A DNA stretch of 8,248 nt from RGIG5952 sp045627605 (GTDB lineage: Bacteria > Verrucomicrobiota > Kiritimatiellia > RFP12 > JAAYLN01). Both the position numbers and the translations under genes were made by a program. The stretch lies in the NCBI GenBank assembly GCA_045627605.1, contig JAZQOA010000109.1, positions 1-8,248 of the forward strand, written 5' to 3'. This document shows positions 1 through 5,509 of the stretch, piece by piece. The notes under the pieces are model-generated. The model was given only the letters and a program-made list of their open reading frames with translations, was not told the DNA's origin and did not search any database. Each line of letters opens with the position of its first letter. Within the stretch, counting starts at the first letter, position 1.

Positions 1-586
1 CGGGGCGGACGGTCGAGCGGAATTGCTTCAGGAACGCCGCCCAGATGTCGTCGAGCGCCTCGTAGAGCGCGACGGGAACCTGGCCGTTGATCCAGGCGCC
101 GGTGCGTTCTCCCGTGTAGGTTTCGGAAAGGAGAACCGTCCTGGAGGCGTCCTGCTTGACGCAGCGGATGGCGATCGAGAGCTTGACGCGGGCCGTATGG
201 CCGTCCTTCCTCACGGAAAGGAACTGCGGCGTCGTCTCCAGGACGGCCGCCGGACGTTCTTCGGGCAGCGGGGCGCGGAAATGACGGTCGACAAGGGCGT
301 GGATTCCGCGCCCGGCGATTGTGCGCAGAGGCACCATGCCGACGGTCTGGGTGAGGCCGCCGCGTCCCATGTCCGTGGCGTAGATCCATTCCGCGAAGGG
401 GGTGTCGTCCGATGCGATCGCGAAGTTGCGGTAAGGCGCGAATTCAGTCGAGATGTCCGGGCCGGACGTTTTTTGCGCGGGTTCGGCGAGCGGAGACTTC
501 GAATCCAATGTGATGCCGAAGAAGGTCAGGCAGCCCGAGCAGAGCATGATCGGGACGACAAGCAAGGGGACGAGGCGCCTCATCAT
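1..586 (-). CDS. Lipoprotein of unknown function, last visible gene of the LpoB operon (C-terminus cut by window edge)
   Basis: I read this gene by hand on the minus strand. It opens MMRRLVPLLVVPIMLCSGCL, and 195 codons are visible before the window ends. The N-terminus is a basic start, a hydrophobic stretch and a lipobox-like CSGC, so it is probably exported and lipidated. The mature part has a compact pattern around SVRKDGHTARVKLSIAIRC, then LLSETYTGERTGAW and an amphipathic helix ALYEALDDIWAAFLKQF. Alternating strands ending in a helix resemble small envelope lipoproteins of the ABC-auxiliary or LpoB type, but I cannot assign a family. A strong GGAGG (592-596) lies 5 nt before the ATG at 586 and 8 nt before the second ATG at 583, so either may be the start. 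The first ATG overlaps the upstream stop as ATGA. This is the best Shine-Dalgarno in the operon, and it implies coupled translation with the LpoB-like gene. Confidence 0.85.
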   Translation of the reverse strand, partial: MMRRLVPLLVVPIMLCSGCLTFFGITLDSKSPLAEPAQKTSGPDISTEFAPYRNFAIASDDTPFAEWIYATDMGRGGLTQTVGMVPLRTIAGRGIHALVDRHFRAPLPEERPAAVLETTPQFLSVRKDGHTARVKLSIAIRCVKQDASRTVLLSETYTGERTGAWINGQVPVALYEALDDIWAAFLKQFRSTVRP

Positions 587-1191
587 TTCTTCCTCCGCTC
601 GACGGTGTTGCTCCAGAAAACGCGCTTCGTGGCGGTGTCGGTGAGCTCCAGGTTGAGCGTGTAGGTGTAGATCTTCCCGTCCTTCTCCTTGCGGAGTTCG
701 CCGGTCAGCCAGAGGTCGGGGGCGTGGTAGGAGCCGAAGTTGTCGAGCCCGCCTTTTTCACCTTCCTCGTTTTCGCCCTTCATGAGGGCGTCGAGGATTT
801 CGGGAGTGGCGAGCTTGTCCACCACGTCGAAGAGGCCGGTCTGCCGCAGGAGCGTCTGGATGTCGCGGGAAAGCTGACCCGTGGCGCGGCTGTCGGCGAG
901 ACCATCGCGCATGAGGTTCTTGATGGGCGAGGCGGCGATCAGCGGAAGCTCGGCCTCCTCGCCTTTTTCCTTGGCCTTCGCTTCAAGTGCGGCTTTCTTC
1001 TTGTCGTAGACGCGGGTGAAGGTCGGGTCGGTCTGGAGCTGCTGAAGGGCTTCGGAGGCCATCGTCTTCTTTTCGGACTGCGTGAGCTTGTCCGCGTCGC
1101 CGAGGAAAAGATCCTCGTTCGAGACGTATTGCGTGGCGCAGCCGCAAAACGCAGCGGCCGCGAGGAGGAGGGGGAGGATTGATGTTTTCAT
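583..1191 (-). CDS. lpoB: LpoB-like lipoprotein (penicillin-binding protein activator family)
   Basis: The product is 202 aa from the ATG at 1191, which begins MKTSILPLLLAAAAFCGCA, a lipoprotein signal with lipidation Cys18. A TTG start at 1221 would place ten residues including a proline run before the signal and is less likely. The mature protein carries LpoB-family features: an Asp-Ser/Arg-Ala segment (residues 97-104), the helix LSRDIQTLLRQTGLFDVVD (107-125), a strand PDLWLTGEL (158-166), YTYTLNLELTDTATKRVFWS (175-194) and a basic end VERRKK. In enterobacteria LpoB is an outer-membrane lipoprotein that contacts and activates PBP1B. Residues 45-82 form a charged, probably helical insertion not expected in short LpoB proteins. 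The gene starts 14 nt after the upstream stop with no clear Shine-Dalgarno, and its stop overlaps the next start. The family call is fairly firm; the PBP1B role is inferred. Confidence 0.82.
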   Translation of the reverse strand: MKTSILPLLLAAAAFCGCATQYVSNEDLFLGDADKLTQSEKKTMASEALQQLQTDPTFTRVYDKKKAALEAKAKEKGEEAELPLIAASPIKNLMRDGLADSRATGQLSRDIQTLLRQTGLFDVVDKLATPEILDALMKGENEEGEKGGLDNFGSYHAPDLWLTGELRKEKDGKIYTYTLNLELTDTATKRVFWSNTVERRKK

Positions 1192-1205
1192 GGTTGGTGG
1201 TGGGG

Positions 1206-2333
1206 TTAGTTGGGAGGACAAAGGAGACCGCGGCTAAAGCCTTCGCTTTCAAGAGGTTCGCGTTTGGCTTTGTATTGTTTAAGAATTGAACTCAACTTGC
1301 TGGAATATTCGGAACGTTTCTTGGAATCCGAAACTTTCTGAATCTGCGCGTCCAGGCGGCTAATCTCGGATCGGCATTGATTGTTTTTGGAATTAAACTG
1401 CGATACTTGCGCGGAAGTGGCTTTTTTCCCCGAAGACACGACACTGCGAATCCAAGATAATTGTTGTGAAAGGAGACTCTCAAGTTTCGAGAAATCGATA
1501 GTCTCGGTCGTGTTTGGCGTAGGGGTGGGCTTTTCCGGCGCTTCCTTCTTCTTTGGCTGTTCGGCGGTCTTCTTATTTTCCTTCTTCTTGTCTTTTTCCT
1601 TGTCCTTTTTCTCGTCCTTGTCTTTTTCCTTCTTTTTGTCATTTTCTTTCTTCGGTGTTTCCTGCACCTTGTTGTCGCTTGCCTGCTGTTGAAGTTCTTT
1701 AATTTGGTCTTCTAATTCGTCGATGACGCAAGCTGTTCTAATTTCATCGGTCATTTCTTCTGCGGTTTGCGAGCATTTAGCTAATGCTGCAAGGACTTCA
1801 TTGAATGAGCCAGGACCATGTCCATTTCCTCCTTCTTCCCCTTTTAGAACTTTAAGAAGATTTTCGATACTTGCCGTGGAGCCATCTCTTCCTGTACCTG
1901 CATAAGGTTCCCACTTGTTGTCATTCTTGTTCCATCTATGTGCCGTTCCATCTGGATATACGATTGTCTTGTCACCGGAAGGTGTTATTACTTCGATTGC
2001 AATGCCGTTCTTTATGAGAGTTGCCATATCATATGCGCTGAGTTCATTGTAACCATTTAGATGATTATGCTTCAATATGGTTTCGCCATTGCAAGAAGAG
2101 TCTTGGTAACCAGGTGTTGGTATATTGTTAATTTCGTTTTTACTGGAATCCGAAAATAAAGGGGAAACACAAATCCCCCGTGTGTAAAATCCCTTTTCAA
2201 CATCCGCGTTGGCGAGTTCATTTTCTTGCTGTTCTATTTGCCCTTTTTTTGCGGGTTCAATCATAACAACATCACCAACTGCTTGTTGCAAGGCGCAAAG
2301 CGTTACCAAGACAATTGAAAAGTAAGTCTTCAT
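1206..2333 (-). CDS. Secreted protein with JAMM-like metalloprotease signature and Lys-rich linker
   Basis: The product is 375 aa from the ATG at 2333. This ATG shares one base with the upstream TAA (TAATG), which favours it over an in-frame ATG 18 nt earlier. Residues 1-20 are a signal peptide (cleavage near AVG-D). Residues 83-102 contain HNHLNGYNELSAYD, an exact H-x-H-x7-S-x2-D match to the JAMM/MPN+ zinc motif (His89, His91, Ser99, Asp102). Strands AIEVITPSGDKTIVY follow, as in RadC-type JAB domains. Glu residues 34-46 upstream could supply the missing catalytic Glu. Residues 227-268 are a Lys/Glu/Asp-rich linker, and 280-375 are probably helical. There are six cysteines outside the signal peptide. 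The gene is visibly AT-richer than its neighbours, suggesting acquisition into an existing operon. JAMM proteins are usually intracellular, so export is unusual. The protease role is inferred from the motif alone. Confidence 0.85.
   Translation of the reverse strand: MKTYFSIVLVTLCALQQAVGDVVMIEPAKKGQIEQQENELANADVEKGFYTRGICVSPLFSDSSKNEINNIPTPGYQDSSCNGETILKHNHLNGYNELSAYDMATLIKNGIAIEVITPSGDKTIVYPDGTAHRWNKNDNKWEPYAGTGRDGSTASIENLLKVLKGEEGGNGHGPGSFNEVLAALAKCSQTAEEMTDEIRTACVIDELEDQIKELQQQASDNKVQETPKKENDKKKEKDKDEKKDKEKDKKKENKKTAEQPKKKEAPEKPTPTPNTTETIDFSKLESLLSQQLSWIRSVVSSGKKATSAQVSQFNSKNNQCRSEISRLDAQIQKVSDSKKRSEYSSKLSSILKQYKAKREPLESEGFSRGLLCPPN
1530..1655 (-). repeat. Low-complexity Lys/Asp/Glu repeat tract in the JAMM-like gene
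   Basis: This stretch encodes a run of short units such as KKEKDKDEKKDKEKDKKK (residues 227-268), ending in a Pro/Thr-rich hinge. At the DNA level it is a degenerate purine-rich repeat on the coding strand. It probably acts as a flexible, highly charged spacer between the JAMM-like half and the C-terminal helical half, and tract length may vary between strains. Confidence 0.75.
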
Positions 2334-3787
2334 TAGTGAAGAGAGTTCCAAATGTGGAGGATGCTCTTGACGATTGAGGCACCCGAGTTGATCGTGTCGA
2401 GGGTGTCGACGACGGAAGAACCGTTCGCGGTTGCGTTTGCCGTCCCTGCCGTGGCTGTCGCCGAAGGGACGGAAGACACGACCATCTGCTCGGCGGGATA
2501 GGGGCGCGGTGCGTTCACGGAGGCGACCGCTGACGCAGCCGATGCCGCATGGGCAATCGGCGTCTCGTCGGCCTCGTCTTCGTCCGCGTTTTCTTCGTCC
2601 TCCTCGTCCTCTGCCCCCGTGTCATTTCGCGGTTGTTTCTTCCCTGCATTCGGCGCGGCTTCTTCACCTTCTTTCGCCGGTTTTTCGGGTTCCGCGACGG
2701 GAAGCCCGAGGGAGGTTCCGAGCTGGCGGAAATAGCTTTCGGTGGTCGTCCCGGCATCGTCCTTCGCGGCATCGCCGAGGCCGAAATCGGGGTTGAAGTC
2801 GTGAGCCGAGAGGACCTGCGGCATGCCCTGGATGCGAGTGTAGCTGCCGCTGAGGTACTTGCCGTAGCCCTCGGCGCGGAGGATGCGGACGGAGTCATCC
2901 GTGTTGCCGGCCTTCTCGATGCGCTGCATGAGGAGGTCGAAGTGGCGGTCCTCCATGCGGAGTTTGCGGCCCTCCTCGTTCTCCTTGAGCACGGTCAGGA
3001 ACGACGTGCCGTCCTCAAGCAGCGCCTCGGTCTCGAAAGGACGCATGAAGTCGCTTTCGATCCTGACGTGGTGGAGGCCGCGCCAGGTGCGGACGGCCAG
3101 GACCGGGGCGCCGGGACCGCCGGCGGTGCCGCGCGAGAGGCCATCGAGCAGGACGTTTGCGCCCGGAAGGTTGCAGCCGAAGCCGACCGTGATGTAGTCG
3201 GGGACGGTGACGTTGGCCCAGGACTCGGCGCTTTCACATGCCGCGAGGAACTTCTTAGCGGCGCCATCGACGAGGCGCTGGACGGCCTGGTTGTAGAGCG
3301 CGTCTGCACGGGCGGTGAGCATCTCCGTCGGGACGCTGTCGGACTTCGCGGTGAAGGTCTCGGCCACGACCGACTCGCCGAGCGGGAGCTGGATGGCGGA
3401 GAGGGTGAGGGACATCTGCGCAAACATGCGCTGGCGCGGGCCGTCGGTGCCGATGGTGTCGACAGAGGCTTCGTCGATCGACGCGGTTAGCAGGAGCTCG
3501 CCTTCGTTCGCGAGGGCGAGGTTGACCGCCGAGGAAGGAGGGAGCGGTTCGCCGTTGGGACCGCGGTTCTGCTCCGTGCCGACGCGGTCGTTTGGCTCGA
3601 TGATGGCGAAGCGCTTCCCGGCGAGCTTGGCGCGGAGGCGCGAGCCAATGTTGGAGAGGGGTTTCGAAAACTCGTCGCCGGCGTGGTTCTGCACGACGAG
3701 CACCGTGCGCACGGGACGGGCCGCGACGATTCCGGGGAGCAGCAGGACGGCGGCGAGGAGAGCGGGGAGGACCATTGTCTTTGTCAT
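2333..3787 (-). CDS. Secreted protein with N-terminal LpoB/CsgG-like region and PEGA-like domain
   Basis: The product is 484 aa. Residues 1-23 are a signal peptide (cleavage near VAA-RP) with no lipobox cysteine, so it is periplasmic or exported. Residues 26-185 start with a strand TVLVVQNH, then a helix IGSRLRAKLAGKRFAIIEP and a later strand GELLLTASI. This resembles the open fold of the LpoB, CsgG and FlgT relatives, which bind envelope partners. Residues 206-268 (NVLLDGLSRGT, GLHHVRIES, then an Asp-Gly turn and TSFLTVL) fit a PEGA domain, a surface beta-fold seen in cell-envelope proteins. Residues 365-410 are an acidic, disordered linker (EDEEDEENADEDEADE), followed by an Ala/Ser/Thr-rich tail and a short hydrophobic end GASIVKSILHIWNSLH. 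No Shine-Dalgarno is evident. It starts 45 nt after the YcfL-like gene and overlaps the next start as TAATG. Domain calls are by eye; the function is unknown. Confidence 0.85.
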   Translation of the reverse strand: MTKTMVLPALLAAVLLLPGIVAARPVRTVLVVQNHAGDEFSKPLSNIGSRLRAKLAGKRFAIIEPNDRVGTEQNRGPNGEPLPPSSAVNLALANEGELLLTASIDEASVDTIGTDGPRQRMFAQMSLTLSAIQLPLGESVVAETFTAKSDSVPTEMLTARADALYNQAVQRLVDGAAKKFLAACESAESWANVTVPDYITVGFGCNLPGANVLLDGLSRGTAGGPGAPVLAVRTWRGLHHVRIESDFMRPFETEALLEDGTSFLTVLKENEEGRKLRMEDRHFDLLMQRIEKAGNTDDSVRILRAEGYGKYLSGSYTRIQGMPQVLSAHDFNPDFGLGDAAKDDAGTTTESYFRQLGTSLGLPVAEPEKPAKEGEEAAPNAGKKQPRNDTGAEDEEDEENADEDEADETPIAHAASAASAVASVNAPRPYPAEQMVVSSVPSATATAGTANATANGSSVVDTLDTINSGASIVKSILHIWNSLH

Positions 3788-3832
3788 GGCTTTGTTCCGG
3801 GGTGTGGGGGTTGCGTAGGGGATGGACGCCGA

Positions 3833-4228
3833 CTACAGGGGGCGCAGGACGAGGCGGAAGTCTTCTGCGCCCTGGACCGGGCTGACGGCTTCAAGCTCGA
3901 CGATGTCGCGCCCGTGAAGCGTGAGGATTTTCCAGAGCGGTTTGGCGGCGGTGATCTCCATGCCGTTCCCGTCGATCCACTGGAAGCGATACTGGAGCTG
4001 CCGGTTGGCGCGTTCGAGATTTTCAAGGCGGACCTGCACGCGCAAAAAGCCCTCCGGTGTCTCGATGCTTGTGTCGCGGTGCGCCTTGAAATGGGAGGCG
4101 AAGGCTGGATTGTTGACGAGAATCGTCCCGTCGTCGATGCGCGTGCCCGATGTCGCGGCGGAGAGACAGCCCCCCGCAAGGAGGATGCCGATGGCGAAGA
4201 CGGGGGCAAGATAGAGGAGTCGTTTCAT
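3833..4228 (-). CDS. ycfL: YcfL-like lipoprotein (DUF1425 family)
   Basis: The product is 131 aa, close to the usual length of the family. It begins with a lipoprotein signal ending LLAGGC, giving lipid-anchor Cys21. The mature part matches the YcfL/DUF1425 pattern: LRVQVRLENLERANRQLQYR (62-81), then FQWIDGNGMEI (82-92), a Trp at 99, and AVSPVQGAEDFRLVLRPL at the end. These alternate as strands of a small beta-sandwich. In enterobacteria ycfL lies next to lpoB. Here the YcfL-like gene is upstream in the same transcript as an LpoB-like gene but separated from it by two other secreted-protein genes, which supports both calls. It starts 8 nt after the preceding stop with no visible Shine-Dalgarno, implying reinitiation or coupling. 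The molecular role of YcfL is not established. Confidence 0.82.
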   Translation of the reverse strand: MKRLLYLAPVFAIGILLAGGCLSAATSGTRIDDGTILVNNPAFASHFKAHRDTSIETPEGFLRVQVRLENLERANRQLQYRFQWIDGNGMEITAAKPLWKILTLHGRDIVELEAVSPVQGAEDFRLVLRPL

Positions 4229-4236
4229 GGCGTGTT

Positions 4237-5052
4237 TTAGAAGGCGAAGTTGATGACAGGGAAGAAAGGCATGGTGGAATCTGAATTGCAGTTGGCCAGG
4301 CCGATTTGGAGGCCTTCAAGGGACTGCGCGGAATTCCAAAGTCCGATCTGGACGCCCGAACCGGTCTCGGCGATGTTGAAAAGGCCGATTTGAAGACCGT
4401 CGAGACGGGCGGCGCGGTTGACAAGGCCAAGTTGGAAACCGGCCATGGTGCCGTCGGTGATGTTGACAAGGGCGGATTGCAAACCAACGAAATCGCGTTC
4501 CGAACGGTTCATGATGCCGGCGAACTGCAGGGCGCCCTCGGACCAGCCGACCTTGTTGTAGAAGCCGGCGGACTGGATGCCGACGAATTCGCCTGTCGTC
4601 TCGTTGCCGATGGAGCCGAAATCAAACCCGTACATGTTGCGGTGGCGGCCGACGAGAAGGTTGATGCGCAAAAAGACGACGTCCCAGTCGCAGGGGGGAA
4701 ATTCCGCGGCGGGGAAGAGACTCAGCGAAAAGGGGAGGAGACCGCCGGACGGCGGGAGTTTCGGCGGGGTCAGTTCGCGGACGACGGGTTGCGTGGTGCT
4801 GCGTCCGCCTGTCCCGTATTCGCGGACGGTTGGTGTTGCGGCTCGTGACGGCAGGACTGATGCGGCCGACAATGCCGCAGCCAGCAAAAAGACCTTGCAA
4901 AAGGCGCTGGACGAGAGGCCCGACCCCGAAGCGCAAGATGTTTCGCTTCCGTGTGATTGGGGACGCACGGGAAAACGTCCCATGCGTTTTTGCCCGGCCG
5001 TTGCCTCGGGGCGAACTTCCGCCCCGTTGGCAAAACTTGTTTTGTCCGTCAT
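4237..5052 (-). CDS. Exported surface-repeat protein (LA_2272-type repeats) with long pre-signal extension
   Basis: The product is 271 aa from the ATG at 5052, which has GAGG 6 nt upstream. Residues 155-255 hold seven short repeats of the form G-[LVIF]-Q-x-[GA]-x-x-N, for example FVGLQSALVN, AGFQLGLVN, DGLQIGLFN, SGVQIGLWN and EGLQIGLAN, spaced about 14-16 residues. They end in PFFPVINFAF. This resembles the LA_2272-type surface repeat and predicts a beta-solenoid or barrel-like surface protein with an aromatic C-terminus. The signal peptide (KVFLLAAALSAASVLPSRA, 53-71) lies behind about 50 extra residues, which is very unusual. Those residues are encoded by DNA rich in perfect inverted repeats, so the true start may be later or the extension may come from an inserted element. 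It is the first gene of the operon and would be controlled by the structured leader upstream. The function is unknown. Confidence 0.75.
   Translation of the reverse strand: MTDKTSFANGAEVRPEATAGQKRMGRFPVRPQSHGSETSCASGSGLSSSAFCKVFLLAAALSAASVLPSRAATPTVREYGTGGRSTTQPVVRELTPPKLPPSGGLLPFSLSLFPAAEFPPCDWDVVFLRINLLVGRHRNMYGFDFGSIGNETTGEFVGIQSAGFYNKVGWSEGALQFAGIMNRSERDFVGLQSALVNITDGTMAGFQLGLVNRAARLDGLQIGLFNIAETGSGVQIGLWNSAQSLEGLQIGLANCNSDSTMPFFPVINFAF
4928..5033 (-). repeat. Cluster of three inverted repeats within the 5' coding region
   Basis: Three perfect inverted repeats follow one another. GAAGCG (4928-4933) pairs with CGCTTC (4944-4949) across a 10-nt loop. GGGACG (4960-4965) pairs with CGTCCC (4976-4981), also across a 10-nt loop. 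GGGGCG (5008-5013) pairs with CGCCCC (5020-5025) across 6 nt, and is extended by TTGCC (5001-5005) with GGCAA (5029-5033). They fall exactly in the atypical pre-signal codons of the surface-repeat gene, which suggests a structured RNA or inserted repeat rather than ordinary coding constraint. Confidence 0.65.
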
Positions 5053-5097
5053 CTGATGCCTCGTTTCCCTTGGAGGTTTTCAGAGGCATGCCCAAGG
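5050..5097 (-). promoter_or_regulatory. Leader hairpin or pseudoknot masking the ribosome binding site
   Basis: On the transcript, ATGCCTC (from 5089-5083) can pair with GAGGCAT (5062-5056), a 7-bp stem. The second strand contains GAGG, the only Shine-Dalgarno candidate for the ATG at 5052. A second stem, CCTTGG (5097-5092) with CCAAGG (5073-5068), crosses the first, so the two can form a pseudoknot or act as alternatives. Both base-pairings are exact in the sequence. Control of translation by masking is my inference. Confidence 0.5.
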
Positions 5098-5098
5098 T

Positions 5099-5145
5099 AA
5101 AAAAACAGCGTGCCTCGTCATCGAAATCTCATCGGAGGCACCGCT
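5099..5145 (-). terminator. Intrinsic terminator or attenuator in the leader
   Basis: Read on the minus strand, AGCGGTGCCTC (5145-5135) pairs with GAGGCACGCT (5116-5107), leaving one bulged G, to give a 10-bp GC-rich stem with an 18-nt loop. After one G there follow seven T (5105-5099). It lies 47 nt before the start codon of the surface-repeat gene and about 240 nt after the promoter. It therefore either ends a small RNA or attenuates transcription into the operon. Confidence 0.75.
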
Positions 5146-5385
5146 AAGAGCCCGTTTGGAAAAATCGAAGACGGGCACGCAAGATGTGGACAATACACCT
5201 TGCGTAGCCACATCTTCGCATCCAAACTGAAAATTAGCGGTTTTCCGATGATGCGATAGATGTGCTTGCGCACATTGTAAACGACGTGCGATATTGATGA
5301 AGGGCGTCGCACGAAGCCAGACTTAACGTCGCATGGTTGTTGCCTGCCGCCCGCCTTTACGGTGCCGACCAATTCCAACCACGTT
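5099..5385 (-). ncRNA. Candidate structured RNA or long regulatory leader, about 290 nt
   Basis: From the expected transcription start to the U-tract, nearly the whole stretch can pair. P1 is 5383-5376 with 5339-5332 (8 bp, one G-U). P2 is 5331-5328 with 5285-5282 (4 bp). P3 is 5312-5307 with 5291-5286 (6 bp). P4 is 5275-5270 with 5265-5260 (6 bp) around a GCAA tetraloop of the GNRA class. P5 is 5256-5250 with 5222-5216 (7 bp) and encloses CGG-AAAA-CCG. P6 is 5216-5208 with 5189-5181 (9 bp). P7 is 5176-5171 with 5155-5150 (6 bp). The terminator follows. Two alternative 7-bp pairings (5205-5199 with 5183-5177; 5227-5221 with 5160-5154) compete with P6 and P5/P7 and suggest switching. I recognise no known class (not tmRNA, RNase P, SRP, T-box or cobalamin). 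It could also be an interspersed repeat. Confidence 0.55.
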
Positions 5386-5392
5386 GACGAAG

Positions 5393-5421
5393 ATTATGCC
5401 AAATGAAGTGGTTTTTGTCAA
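5393..5421 (-). promoter_or_regulatory. Near-consensus sigma70 promoter with extended -10
   Basis: On the minus strand TTGACA (5421-5416, perfect -35) is followed by a 17-bp spacer and CATAAT (5398-5393, five of six consensus bases), with TG one base before it (extended -10). The expected start is near 5385, only 2-3 nt before the first helix of the candidate RNA. This is the only strong promoter I found in the window, and it should drive the structured RNA and, by read-through, the operon from the surface-repeat gene onward. Confidence 0.8.
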
Positions 5422-5461
5422 ATAAAGGCAACCGCGGAATTATGTTTGAGTTATGTTTAGG

Positions 5462-5500
5462 AGGATGAACTCAAGATAGGCGGCGTTCTCCGGCTTCCAG
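5462..5500 (-). pseudogene. Orphan copy of the 3' tail of the upstream protease gene
   Basis: This 39-bp stretch matches 6293-6331, the end of the TSP3/metzincin gene, at 38 of 39 positions. Read in the matching frame it gives WKPENAAYLEFIL, against WKAENAAYLEFIL in the intact gene, then runs to a different stop. No upstream homologous coding sequence is present, because the intact stop of the preceding gene lies only 10 nt away. It is therefore a remnant of a duplicated gene, or a short conserved 3' element copied by recombination. Confidence 0.7.
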
Positions 5501-5509
5501 CGTTGCGCA

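Noticed and set aside
2549..3490. A 313-codon plus-strand frame opposite the PEGA-like gene
   Set aside because: It lacks domains and a signal and is antisense to a gene with a signal peptide and operon context on the minus strand.
4622..5095. A 157-codon minus-strand frame overlapping the surface-repeat gene start
   Set aside because: It is Arg/Pro-rich and overlaps in another frame a gene with a signal peptide and seven repeats; its ATG has no Shine-Dalgarno and lies inside the leader hairpin.
5118..5378. An 86-codon minus-strand frame across the intergenic region
   Set aside because: It starts 7 nt from the predicted transcription start with no ribosome binding site, has no recognisable motif, and is fully explained by the chain of RNA helices; its 3' end runs into the terminator stem.
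5053..5460. An insertion sequence or transposase remnant in the large intergenic region
   Set aside because: No transposase motif in any frame, no terminal inverted repeats that bracket the region, and no target-site duplication could be found.
5422..5461. A possible terminator after the secreted gene (CCGCGG palindrome before a T-rich stretch)
   Set aside because: The stem is a 6-base palindrome with no loop and the T-run is interrupted, so I see no supported terminator for the protease/secreted-gene transcript here.
5440..5467. A plus-strand AGGAGG next to an ATG, with the tandem TTATGTTT pair
   Set aside because: The ATG is adjacent to AGGAGG with almost no spacing, and the frame reads antisense through the duplicated protease tail; it looks fortuitous.
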